Shown piece by piece: positions 22,122 to 33,264 of a DNA stretch of 64,000 nucleotides. The position numbers and the translations under genes were made by a program. Positions within the stretch are counted from its first letter, which is position 1. Every line of letters starts with the position of its first letter. The DNA lies in NCBI GenBank assembly GCA_033980235.1, contig CM067072.1, positions 18,603,047 to 18,667,046 of the forward strand. Direction: 5' to 3'. The notes under the pieces were generated by a model. The model searched no databases, was not told the DNA's origin, and saw only the letters and a program-made list of their open reading frames with translations. The DNA is from Diadema setosum. Taxonomy: Eukaryota > Echinodermata > Echinoidea > Diadematoida > Diadematidae.

Positions 22122-24660
22122 CAATCCAATGTTTATTTCATAATACTGCAGAGATCTGCCAAGAACATTGCAATTGAAAAATTACCATCAATGGATCAAA
22201 GGTACTCATTTTAAGCTTTTTTTTTTCTAGTTCTTTCCATAGAAATAGAGGACATCGCATTAAATAATTATACACCCAATATTTCACCACTAATAGAGGA
22301 CTACTGCACCATCTATATTGTTTCCATAGAAATAGTGGACATTACATTTTATAATGTAACATCCACCATCTCACCACTAATAGAGGACTTCCGGACCATT
22401 TAGATTCAAAACGAGGACGTAGAGCTGCATTCTTATTGCAAACATTTGAATGTAAATATAATTTAGGTGCTTCAAGAATATATTAAATACCGCCGAATTT
22501 TGAAAACCTATATATTTCCATTTATTATAGCATCAATGACATATGTTGTAAATTGGTATATTCTCCTTGAAACGAAGATTCAAAGACTATAATTGTGTGT
22601 TTTCACTATTCAATCCAATATTTATTTCATAATACTGCAGAGATCTGCCAAGAACATTGCAACTGAAAATTACCATCAATGGATCAAAAGTGCTCATTTT
22701 AAGCTTCTTCTTTTTTTTAATTCTAGTCCTTTCCATAGAAATAGTGGACATCGCATCAAATAACAATACATCCAATATTTCACCACTAATAGAGGACTTT
22801 TACACCATCTACATTGTTTCCATAGAAATAGTGGACATCACATTAAATAATAATACACCAATATTTGCACCATCTATATTGTTTCCATGGAAATAGTGGC
22901 CATTACACTAAATAATGTTACACTCAACATATCACCGCTAATAGAGGACTTTCGGACCTTTTAGATTCAAAATGAGGGGACGAACAGCTGCATTCTTATT
23001 GAAAATAATTGAATGTACATGAAATTTAGGTGCTTAAAGAACATATTAGTTATCGCCGAATTTTAAAAATCTATATTTATCGATTTATTTCAGCATCAGT
23101 GACGTATGTTGTAAATTGGCATATTCTCCTCGAAACGAAGATTCGAAGACTATAGTTGAGTGTTATCACTATTCAATCCAATGTTTATTTTATAATACTG
23201 CAGACTTTTACTAAGAACATTGCAACTGAAAATTTACATCGATGGCTCAAAAGTACTCATTTTAAGCTTTATTTTTTTTTTCTCAGTCTAGTTCTTTCCA
23301 TAGAAATAGTGGTTACAGCTCGTTATTCCGAATGTTCGTTATTCCGAAGGCTCTTTATTCCTAAGATTCATTATTCCGAAGGTTCATTGTTCCGAATTTC
23401 ATTTTCGGATTAACCAATCTTCGGAGTAACGAACCTTCGGAATAACGCCACAAATTTTCGGATTAACGAACCCTTTTTCATTTTCGGATTAACGAACCTC
23501 TAGGTATAGGGAATTTGCGTGTTTCGGATTAACGACCCTTCGGAATAACGAACATTCGGAATAGCGAACCTTCGGAATAACGAACAGCACCCGAAATAGT
23601 GGACATCACATTAAATACACCCAATATTTCGCCACTAATAGAGGACTTATGCACCATCTAGATTGTTTCCATAGAGATAGTGGACAGAGTTATCAGAGAA
23701 ACTGACTGCTGATCAGAGAAAAGTCGCAAACGAATCGATTGTTCCGTGGTTTGAAGGTAAGATTTTATGTGAGAAAATTTTGTAACCGACTATGTCTGAC
23801 ATAACTTGCTCTAGAATAAGAACCACTAAACCAAAATGGTTGATACTGGTATTAGAAGATCATCCTCATCCCCATCATTTTCCCCCAAAAAAAATTATGA
23901 GAAATAAATGATAAGCTCAATTTTCTTCAGCCTAGTTTTTCGTTAGAAATTGTGAACATCACATTAAATAATGATACACCCAATATTTCATCGCTAATAG
24001 AGGACTTGTACACCATCTAGATTGTTTCCATAGAAATAGTGGACATTACGCTAAATAATGTTACACCCAACATATTATCATCGGTAACAGATTACTTCCG
24101 CAACATTTAGATTCAAAACGAGGCTGTAGAGCTGCATTCTTATTGCAAACAATTGAATGTTGATAAAATTTAGGTGCTTAAAGAATACATTAAATACCGC
24201 TTAATTTTGAAAACCTACATGTATATATTTCAAATTTTAGCATAAATGACATATGTTGCAAATTGGCATACTCTCCTCAAAACAAATAGTCGAAGACTAT
24301 AATTGTATGCTTTCACTATTCAATCCAATGCTTATTTGATAATATTGCAGAGATCTGCCAAAAAACATTGCAATTGAAAATTTACATCCATGTTATTTTT
24401 AAGTTGTTTTTTTTTTCGTCTAGTTCTTTCAATAGAAATAGTGGGCATCACATTAGATAACAACACATCCAATATTTCACCACTAATAGAGGACTTCTGC
24501 ACCATCTAGATTGTTTCCAGAGAAATAGAAGACATCACATTAAATAATGATACATCCAATATTACTTCCGGATCATCGAAGCAAAGACATAGAGTTGCAT
24601 TCTTATTGCAAACAATTGAATGTAAATAAAATTCAGGTGCTTGATAATATATTAGATATA
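22122..24660. repeat. Higher-order tandem array with about 500-bp units
   Basis: Four units begin with CAATCCAATxxTTAT at about 22,122, 22,611, 23,174 and 24,321. Each carries CTGCAGAGATCTGCCAAGAA (or a variant), a T-rich tract, and then several about 85-90-bp subunits of the form CCATAGAAATAGTGGACAT ... CACCACTAATAGAGGACTT, and most end in a conserved GAGCTGCATTCTTATTG block. The third unit is lengthened by an inserted MITE and about 300 bp of other sequence. No coding frame is conserved among units. Confidence 0.88.
23311..23592. mobile_element. MITE with 8-bp target duplication, copy 1
   Basis: The element begins GGTTACAGCTCGTTATTCCG and ends CGGAATAACGAACAGCACCC; the ends are imperfect inverted repeats. 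The inside consists of TTCGGAATAACGAAC-type motifs in both orientations. GAAATAGT occurs on both sides (23,303-23,310 and 23,593-23,600), which is an 8-bp target duplication inside the array subunit. Copy 2 is at 32,905-33,133. Confidence 0.88.
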
Positions 24661-25399
24661 CTGCAGTCAAGGACTAGGCTAGGCTTGGGCTAGGCTTTGG
24701 CTAGGCAATTAACGTGTGTTTAGCATTCGACTGCGCCGCACACTCTGGATTGGTTTCCCTGGTAATTTACACCAAACGAAATGTTTCCACTTTTTCTTGT
24801 TGCTTTGTGAAACAATCAAAGGCAATAAAGAAATAAATAAAAAGAAGGTTCACATTTACCATTGATCCATGGATCGAATAATGATGGACATTGACTCCGA
24901 TCAGGACGAAAGAACAGTAAGTAGCTTTGTAGCCTACCAATGGGCAGAAATCACCGCTGATGTGACCCCCCCCCCCCGCTCCCAGGACCCTTCCCCTACC
25001 CCCCCCCCCTTTTATTTTTGCTTGTTAGAGAATTTCGGGAGCGAACAACTCCTGTTCGGAAGAGAGGACCCCCCCCCCACACTTTTTTTTTTGTTGCTTG
25101 CTTGCTTGTCAGTGTGGGTTCTAGCTGTTTGGAGGTTTGCCCGTACCAGTAGTCTATCTGCAGATAATAAATGCATCATCTTATCTGCGTGAGAAGAGTT
25201 TGTAATGTTCATCTTTACGTTGGAAATGTACATTTATGTTTGCCTGTGGCTTTTTAATGACTCTCCCATAATAACCCAAGTGAATGTTTCTAAAACGATT
25301 ATAAATCATGGCAAATCAAATGGGATTTTCTGGGTTTTTTTCGAATTCATTATAATTGTGGTTTGACGTCATATTTAAAACAAACAAGCCTTTTTAATA
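24661..25399. other. Non-coding stretch with C-rich tracts and one weak exon candidate
   Basis: GGCTAGGCTT-type repeats lie at 24,677-24,710. Poly-C and poly-T tracts lie at 24,966-25,100. On the plus strand ATG 24,869 opens a frame MDRIMMDIDSDQDERT followed directly by a donor-like GTAAGT at 24,917. With no partner exon recognised, this is only a possible first exon. The longer frame across the C tracts is low complexity. Confidence 0.35.
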
Positions 25400-26857
25400 T
25401 ATACTGGACAGCAAAAGAAAGTACCCACTTCTGTCAAAGGCCGCACATAAAAATTCACCCCCTTGAAATAAACAATTTTTGTACACATGTGTGCTACAAT
25501 GCCCCTTCTTAATCACATGCACATAAGCAAGTGAATATCTTCATAACAAAGAACTTGACATGCACAGCATCTTGGTCACTGAATCAAAAGTCCCACACAA
25601 AAGCACTTTCCACCACCCAAAAACGGCCACTAAACGGACAACATTTTTAAACAACCAACATTAATCCAAGCTCTGCAGGAGGAATGGACAGAACTTCCCC
25701 AGGACTACGCCAGACAGCTTGTCCAGAGCATGCGTCAGAAATGCCTGGAATATGTCCACGCACGAGGAGGACATACACATTATTGAAAATTGATGTTTGT
25801 GACTGCTTTTTTCGTTCTGTGACACTGATTTTTGCGTAAAACTTGTAAGGCTCATTATGTTACATTTTGTGACTTTTGATTCAGTGACCAAGATGCTGGG
25901 CCGAATGCATAAAACAAGCAATTGCTTGTAAGCAATTGCTACAAGCAAAAGCACAAGCTCGTCTAGCAAAAGGTCTAGCTCAAGCAACGTCACGCCTGTG
26001 CGAACACAAGAACAAAGGCGAGTGTGGCAGCATGCATGTACTAGTATTTGAAAGGGCATGTGTGTGCAGAAACATTTCCTGACATAGCAGAAGAGCTTTG
26101 AAATGCACACACACACACATACACACACATCTATACACACACACGTATTACTGGCTGATTCTCATTCACTGCAGCCTACAGTAGCCCGGATCTGCCAGAT
26201 CGCACGCGGAGAGAAGTCTCCTTGCTCTCCACGAAGTCAGACATCCTACCTGTTTTTCATCACATTTTGCGTGCTAACCACTGGAAATTCCTGTTGTTGA
26301 AATGAAAAAGTTTCTTACACTACTTAAGAGTAATTTCTTGTAGATTTATACCACTCCATCACAAGTGTGGTCTTTCTTTCATAAATATGAAAAGGATACT
26401 TAAAAGGGTACGTTCCGGTTAAGCAAACGCTCAAGCTCATTTTACAGAGCTTGGGAAATCGTAAGCAATTGCTAGCAACAACTAGCAAAAGGTCCATTTT
26501 ATGCATACGTTTTTATTAAGCAAATGCTTGGTCTCTAAGCAATTGCTTGCGGGCAGCAAGCAATTTGCTTGTGCTTGCTAGCAAAAGCTTCTGCTCGCAA
26601 GCAATTGCTTGTTTTTATGCATACGGATTCGAGTAAAAGGCTAGCACAAGCAATTGCTAGCGTTTATGCATTCGGCCCGCTGTGCATGTCATTTTTTTCT
26701 TGGTAATAAAGATAATCACTTGCTGTTGGGTATGTGATTACTAATGGATATTGCAGCATACCTGTGTACAATTTTTTTTTTTATTTCTAGCTCGTGGTTT
26801 TTTTTTTTGTGTGCGGCCTTTGACAGAAGTGGGTACTTTCTTTTGCTGTCCAGTGTA
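25400..26857. mobile_element. Tc1/mariner-like foldback MITE carrying a nested MITE
   Basis: Left end TATACTGGACAGCAAAAGAA and right end (reverse complement) TACACTGGACAGCAAAAGAA are inverted repeats, extending through GTACCCACTTCTGTCAAAGG and CCGCAC. A TA dinucleotide flanks each end (25,398-25,399 and 26,858-26,859). A second inverted pair deeper inside contains GATTCAGTGACCAAGATGCT (right) and its complement at about 25,569-25,590 (left). The right arm is split by the element at 25,898-26,678. TA target and this end sequence suggest Tc1/mariner mobilisation; no transposase is present. Confidence 0.82.
25898..26678. mobile_element. Nested MITE with 3-bp target duplication and AGCAATTGCT motifs
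   Basis: Ends GGGCCGAATGCATAAA and TTTATGCATTCGGCCC are perfect inverted repeats. GCT lies on both sides (25,895-25,897 and 26,679-26,681). The undisturbed other arm of the host MITE shows the uninterrupted site with a single GCT. The sub-terminal parts hold many AAGCAATTGCTT-type palindromes and CAAGCA/TGCTTG words. A (CA)n tract sits at 26,105-26,144. A GGGCC end with a 3-bp duplication fits PIF/Harbinger-like transposons, but the target is not the usual TWA. Confidence 0.82.
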
Positions 26858-27752
26858 TAAACTTCTTAACAAAAATTTGGACATTTTTTGCAGACATGTA
26901 ATTGAAATCTTTGATCACACTGAATTGTATATCAGTGTTAATCTCAGTCCTTTTTCTGCAAAGTGACACCAAAATGTTAAGAATTGATATTTTTATGGAT
27001 GAGCGACACTCCTTTCAATACAATTGCAATTCAATTTCAATTTCAATTCATTTTCGTATTTCTCTGTTGGGTATGTGATTACTAATGGATATTGCAGCAT
27101 ACCTGTGTACAATTTTTTTTTTTTTATTTCTAGCTCGTGATTTTTTTTTTTGTGTGCGGCCTTTTGACAGAAGTGGGTACTTTCTTTTGCTGTCCAGTGT
27201 ATAAACTTCTTAACAAAAATTTGGACTTTTTTTTGCAGACATGTAATTGAAATCTTTGATCACACTGAATTGTATATCAGTGTTAATCTCAGTCCTTTTT
27301 CTGCAAAATGACACCAAAATGATAAGAATTGATATTTTTATGGATGAGCGACACTCCTTTCAATACAATTTCAATTCAATTTCAATTTCAATTTATTTTC
27401 GTATTTCTCTGTTGGGTATGTGATTACTAATGGATATTGCAGCATACCTGTGTACAATTTTTTTTTTTATTTCTAGCTCGTGATTTTTTTTTTTGTGTGT
27501 GCGGCCTTTGACAGAAGTGGGTACTTTCTTTTGCTGTCCAGTGTATAAACTTCTTAACAAAAATTTGGACATTTTTTGCAGACATGTAATTGAAATCTTT
27601 GATCACGCTGAATTGTATATCAGTGTTAATCTCAGTCCTTTTTCTGCAAAGTGACACCAAAATGATAAGAATTTATATTTTTATGGATGAGCGACACTCC
27701 TTTCAATACAATTTCAATTCAATTTCAATTTCAATTTATTTTCGTATTTCTC
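26724..27752. repeat. Tandem triplication, unit about 343 bp
   Basis: Units start TGTTGGGTATGTGATTACTA at 26,724, 27,065 and 27,410 (periods 341 and 345). They end TTTTCGTATTTCTC. Each unit contains the right end of the Tc1-like MITE and the AATTTCAATTTC 3' tail of LINE B. Copies are nearly identical, apart from T-run lengths. The last copy runs straight on into LINE B. Confidence 0.92.
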
Positions 27753-28498
27753 GATGGAAAATACATGGTATATAACAAAATATAATACAGAATGTCCAGC
27801 TTGGATATAACATGACGAAATAGGAATACAAAGCAATACATAACGGTCGATGTGTCATTTTCAATCAAAGTAAAGGATGCGAAGAGAAATACGATGGAAC
27901 CTACTAAAAAGAAAAGCTTGTTGAGTGTAGGTCCCAACAAAAGCCTAGTAAGGGGAACAGGATGAGGAGCATTAAGAGGAGCATTAAGGACAATTAAGAC
28001 CAAAAGTCTTAAATAAATATAATAAATAAAATAAAATGACTATTACTCGAGGCTCAGAAGATTCTTCTCACATGTATTTATGTGTGTGATAAAATGAGAA
28101 CAAGTAACCACATGCTGCACACTATAGCAGTTGCTCTAAAAGCAATTTTGACACGGGAGTGATAATGACGTGAATACTTAAGTACTATATAATTTTAGGG
28201 TTTAAACATTCCGGCTTCCACAGACACGGGGAAAGATTTGAAAAATGGAGAACATGAGTCAATTGCAATTCCCTTATGTGATATACCAGCCAGCTGCAAT
28301 GATGCATAAAAGAAAGGAAAGAAAGAAAGGAGGGGAAACTATGCGACACGACCAAGGTCTTACTAGAAGTGGAAGGAAAAACACCGATGGGAAGGAATTT
28401 GAGAGAGCATGCAACTAAAATGTATATGCATGAGTCTGTTCACATGGCAACAACCGAGTAGTATAACAGAGCAGCCATCAGCATAATAAAAAGGAATT
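27715..28498 (-). other. LINE B 3' UTR and terminal tail
   Basis: Between the ORF2 stop and a terminal (AATTGAAATTG)-like tract (minus strand, about 27,712-27,740) no frame is open. The tract is the kind of short-word tail found at the 3' end of CR1/L2-group LINEs. Confidence 0.6.
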
Positions 28499-31400
28499 TT
28501 AGTGCACTTGTGTGTTGTAGCTATTCAATACATGCTGTCTGAGTTTACGCTTAAAAGATGATAATGACAGAGAGCTTTTAACCTCTGTTGGGAGATCATT
28601 CCAATATTTAGGACCTGTATACATAATTGTGTTTTTAGCGAAAACTGTTCGAGTTCGTGGAAGGTGATAAGCGTCACTCTGGCTAGTTGGATAGTGGTGG
28701 ACAGAATTGTTTCTTATGAACATCTGTAAAAAGACACCAGGAAGATCTTTTGAGGAAAATTTATACATAAAAATACCTAAATTATAACCAAACAAATCTG
28801 TCAGTTTTAAAATCTTATTTTTCTGAAATAAAGCGTTAGTGTGAGATAAATACCCAGCATGGTTAATAATTCTGATCGCTCGCTTTTGAAGAAGAAAAAG
28901 TGAATCCAGTAAGTATTTAGATGCGTTACCCCACGCAAGAATTCCATAATTAAGATATGGGGAAATCATGGTTGAATATACAATCTGCAAAATATGGTTG
29001 GGCAAAAAATGTTTCAGTTTGTTTAGGATTCCTGTATTTCGTGACAAAATTTTGCTTAAAAAATTAAAGTGAGTTTTCCAGGAAAGGTCACTATCGATGT
29101 AAAGTCCTAAAAACTTTGTACTATCTACTCGGGTTAGGTTAATATCATTGATCTTAACATCATCAGGAATAACTTGCAAGGAATTGCTAAATAACATATA
29201 ATGTGTTTTATCAACATTTAATGATAACTTGTTAGCGTAAATCCAGGACTGAACAGACTTCAATTCATTATTCATTATACTTACAAGGGTATTGGGATTG
29301 CGGTGAGGCAGAAATAGATTTGTATCATCAGCGAAACAAATAAAAGAAAGAATCTGTGACGAATTTTGGAGATCGTTGATGTACAGGATGAATAAAAGTG
29401 GGCCAAGAAGAGAACCCTGGGGGACACCGCAAGAAGTTGACGTCATACCTGACTCATAGCCATAAGTAAACAAATTGTTTTCTGTTTGTGAGATAGTCTT
29501 TAAACCACTCTAAAGCCCTCCCACGGATACCGTAATGGCTTAACTTATAATGCAAAATATGATGGTCAATGGTATCAAAAGCCTTCGAAAAATCGAGAAA
29601 AACACCGATGGTGTGGGAAGCATCATCTAAAGCATGAGCTACTTTATCAATGAAGGCTAATAGTGCGTGAGTTGTGCTATGTTGTTTTCTGAATCCAAAT
29701 TGGAAATTAGAAAGAATATTGCAATTAACAAGAAATCTAAGAGTTCGTTTATAAACAAGCCTTTCAAGAATTTTTGAGACTGAGGTTAAGAGAGATATCG
29801 GGCGGTAATTACAAATTCTTTTGGACAAATTCTTTTGTATATGGGAACAACTCATTTTCATATTATCTGGGACTTTGCCACTAGATAAAGATTGATTGAA
29901 AATATAAGTGAGTGGAGAAATTATTTCATTTATTATATTCTTCAAAAGAAAAGCCGAAATACCATCATTACCTATACTTTTCTTAATATTTAGGTTATCA
30001 ACAATTTCTTTGATTTCTTCTTCAATAATAGGAATGAAAAACATGGTTTGTACATTCCTGTCTTTTAAAAAAGAATGAAAAGTTGTCTGGGTATTTGGTA
30101 TTTTGCTAGCAAGATCAGGTCCTAAGTTAACAAAGTAATCATTGAATACATCGGCCATTTCCTGTGGATCATCAACTTGATGACCGTCATTCAAAATATG
30201 AGTAGGGGAATTTGTAACAGTGCTAGATTTTAAAGCTGTGTTTATCACCCTCCACGTACTCTTAATGTCAAACTTGCATTTTTCAAACTGATTTGCAAAA
30301 TACAGTTGCTTGGCTAAGCGCAACGAAGAAGTAAGTACATTACGGTAACGAATATAACGGGATTTAGTTACATCATTTGGAGATTTTCGGTATCTGTAAA
30401 ACAATTTATTCTTCCTATTGATAGACCTAAGTAGGGACTTTGAAATCCATGGTTGTTTTGGTACTCTCTTATAATTCGATCTGAATCGTCTAGATAAGGG
30501 TATATAAACATTACACATATTTATAAGGATGTTCATAAAAACAAAGGACGAATTTACATTTCTTTGGTTATAAACAGAGGACCAATCAACTGACCTCAAT
30601 CCCTCTCTAAGTCTATCAAGATTACATTCGGACATATCACGAGAACCTAAATTAAGGGTTGGCATTTTCCTAATAGAAAACTGTGGTACAAGCGCATATA
30701 TCGGGAAATGATCGGTGATATCAGAAACTACAATACCAGAAGTAACATCAGTAAAAACATTATTAACGAATATAAATGAGAGTAGAAGTAGCATCAGATA
30801 TCCGAGTAGGTTTCCTGATAAGAGGAATGAAGGATTTTGACAACATGAAATTAAGAAAATCTTGACTGCATAAAGCGTCATTACAATTTAAAAGATTTAT
30901 ATTAAAATCACCCATAATGAAGCATGTCTTATTATCAAAGTAATCATTAGAGAGAAGATTGTGACACAGCTCAGTGAATTCATTAAGGTTGGAATGTGGA
31001 GGTCTATAAATTTCCCCAAAAATGATTTTCCCCTTAGTAGGGGTCATCACCTCAATAAAAATACTCTCAAGGCATTCAGACATGATACAATATTCATTTA
31101 ACAGTTTATGGTTTAAATTTTGCGTGACGTAAAAACCAACACCATCACCTCTTTTGGTAATCCTGTTGTTGGTAACTAATTTGAAACCGTCTATGGTAAA
31201 TAGAGAAGAAGGTGACGTTTCCTTGAGCCAAGTTTCACTGAGACCAATTATGCTGTGTTTAAATTGTAATTCGTTGAGAAATACAAGTAATTTATCAAAA
31301 TTTTTATTGAGGCTTCTTATATTGAAATGTGAAACAAAAGGCTCATTAGAGTGTGAATGAGAAAGTGTAATCATTTCTTTTTCCAGGTGATAGTGAGAAA

Positions 31401-31608
31401 GTTGGCCTTCATTTCGAGCAGACGCATCATTAGCGTCAAAATCAAGCTTCAGATCTTGGGTTTCTGTGTTTAAAGAAGTAACAAAATCGGAGTCTTCACC
31501 TTCTTCTCTATCATAAGAATGTGAGAGGGAATTCAGTGCAGCTGGCTGATAATCGTTTACATCACTATCTATAACAGAAGAAGAAATAGCGTTTATGAAC
31601 TCATCCAT
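28499..31608 (-). pseudogene. LINE B ORF2 (AP-endonuclease and reverse transcriptase)
   Basis: Three overlapping minus-strand frames make up one ORF2 from ATG 31,608 (MDEFINAISSSV). The endonuclease shows FNIRSLNKNF, LSETWL, YRPPHSNLNEF and MGDFNINLL (about 30,900-31,350), then DHFPIYA after a frameshift near 30,790. The RT shows NYRPISLL, LDFSKAFDTIDHHIL (motif A, about 29,570) and, after a frameshift near 29,465, GVPQGSLLGPLLF and FADDTNLF (motif C, about 29,325). The C-terminus ends GPKYWNDLPTEVKSSLSL and YNTQVH. Order and motifs are those of the CR1/L2/Jockey group. Apart from two frameshifts it is nearly intact and therefore fairly young. No RNase H domain is present. Confidence 0.92.
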
Positions 31609-31664
31609 ATTCAGAAGTGCACAAACACGAGTTGAATAATGAGTTGTTTACCGGAAATACATGT

Positions 31665-32457
31665 TCATGACTTTAGATTACCGTATGTCTCTTGGAAACG
31701 AGTTACAAAAACAACATTCAGTTGGCAAGCATATGCATACCACACGTGCTTCTCTTTGCGCAGGTTGTAGGCAGCTTTAGCCAGGACGCTCCTTCTGGCT
31801 TTCAAAGCTGGGGGGAGGTCTGTGCGGACTGTGATCCTACACGGGTTCTGGTCCGCGGTGGCGGCGTGAGATCCTTGTGGTCGTCGCTGGCGTTGACGGT
31901 CTTCGAATGCGGTCAGGATTTTGTTGCGATCTCTCATGTACACAAACTTAGCAATGATAGCGCGTGGAGCTGAGTCATGGGACGGACCTCCGCTGGCCTG
32001 GTTCGCAGCGTTGTCACGGCGTGGGAGGCGGTGGGCATTAACCAGGGCAATGTTGTCAGCGTCCCCAATCCCAAGGTAGGAGAAGGTATCCCGAAGGACG
32101 TCGTCAACGTGCTCATCCTGGGTTTCAAGCAACACCATAGAAGAGAAGATTTGTACGTCTACCGTGGATCTCCATGAGTGTCAGCTTTTCCTGTAGCCTG
32201 TTGATTTCCTCTGCCATCTTTTTTTCCATTTCTGGGATTTTTCTCTGCTCCAGCTCCGTAATCTTATCTGAGTTCATTGTGACAGAATCCTCAAGGTCGG
32301 AGATCTTTTTGTTGATAGAGGCCACTTCACTGGACAACGAATCGAGCTTTGCACAGACGTTATCAGAGGAAAGTTTAATGCTGCGCTGGATGTCAGCCAG
32401 TGTGAGGTCAGCGGACTCGGTGTCACTCGAGGACTCGGGCCGAGCAGAGTGGGCCAT
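31665..32457 (-). pseudogene. LINE B ORF1 (coiled coil plus RRM-like protein)
   Basis: From ATG 32,457 the frame begins MAHSARPESSSDTES, continues as a heptad-rich coiled coil (about residues 20-95) and reaches GRRTNLLFYGVA, the start of an RRM-like fold. A one-base insertion near 32,135 shifts the frame. The downstream frame continues with ETQDEHVDDVLRDTFSYLGI, AHRLPRR, RDRNKILTAF and a C-terminal domain with LPPALKARRSVL. This is the arrangement of L1-type ORF1 RNA chaperones (transposase_22-like). It lies just upstream of ORF2 on the same strand and would coat LINE RNA. The 5' UTR probably extends to about 32,570. Confidence 0.85.
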
Positions 32458-32679
32458 ATGGGCTCAGTTCTTTCGTGGTTTGCCGAGTTTTGCGGGAAGC
32501 CATAATCACACAGTTTTGTGTCGACCAAGCAGAGTTCAAGTTGCCCGAAATACAGCTCCACGAGGGTAGAGTAAGGGCTTCACAGAAATAATACCGGTAG
32601 GTCTGAAAGAGAAAGTGCCAAATTTTAAAGAATTTTAAAACATTAAACTGCGCGATGAATTGTGTCATTTTTTTAAACA

Positions 32680-32684
32680 ATTAG

Positions 32685-32756
<72 letters not shown>

Positions 32757-32904
32757 ATATATATATGTATATATGATTTTTTTTGCAGACGTGTATTTCT
32801 CATTTAATTGACAATTTGATTACACTGTATGGCATATCAGTGTAAATCTCACTCCCTCCTCTGTACAATGACACCAATATATATGTATATATATATATAT
32901 ATAT
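32680..32904. repeat. (TA)n microsatellites
   Basis: TA runs at about 32,684-32,766 and 32,880-32,904 flank a short unique block resembling the triplicated MITE flank (GGCATATCAGTGTAAATCTC compared with GTATATCAGTGTTAATCTC near 27,270). The second run is the target of the MITE at 32,905. Confidence 0.85.
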
Positions 32905-33131
32905 GGTTACAGCTCGTTATTCCGAATGTTCGTTATTCCTAACATTCATTATTCCGAAGGTTCATTGTTCCGGATTTCATTTTCGGATTAACCAATCTTC
33001 GGAGTAACGAACCCTTTTTCATTTTCGGATTAACGAACCTCTAGGTATAGGGAATTTGCGTGTTTCGGATTAACGACCCTTCGGAATAACGAACCTTCGG
33101 AATAGCGAACCTTCGGAATAACGAACAGCAC

Positions 33132-33133
<2 letters not shown>
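32905..33133. mobile_element. MITE with 8-bp target duplication, copy 2
   Basis: Same ends and motifs as 23,311-23,592 but 53 bp shorter, because one TTCGGAATAACG...GGATTAACGAA segment between internal repeats is missing. It sits inside a TA microsatellite, so ATATATAT flanks both sides and agrees with an 8-bp target duplication without proving it. Confidence 0.88.

Positions 33134-33168
<35 letters not shown>
33134..33168. repeat. (TA)n microsatellite
   Basis: Continuation of the interrupted TA run to the right of the MITE. Confidence 0.9.
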
Positions 33169-33169
<1 letters not shown>

Positions 33170-33264
33170 TGGCCCAGAAAAAAAAAAGGATGCCTCATCC
33201 ACTGATAATATTTATTGCAAACGCTTACCATGGGAAATAGCTCAGGCCGTTTTTCTGGGCCACC
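33169..33264. mobile_element. 96-bp mariner-like MITE
   Basis: GGTGGCCCAGAAAAA (33,169-33,183) is the perfect reverse complement of 33,250-33,264. On the right, the outward sequence reads TACAGGGTGGCCC on the minus strand, followed by TA-type DNA. Ends of this form with a TA target resemble mariner-type MITEs. Confidence 0.7.

Noticed and set aside
22587..22896. Short frames repeated in the 22-24-kb array
   Set aside because: Similarity between them reflects the repeat itself; the frames are not kept in all units.
25661..26140. 159-codon minus-strand frame
   Set aside because: It runs across two nested MITEs and a CA microsatellite, so it is a by-product of repeats.
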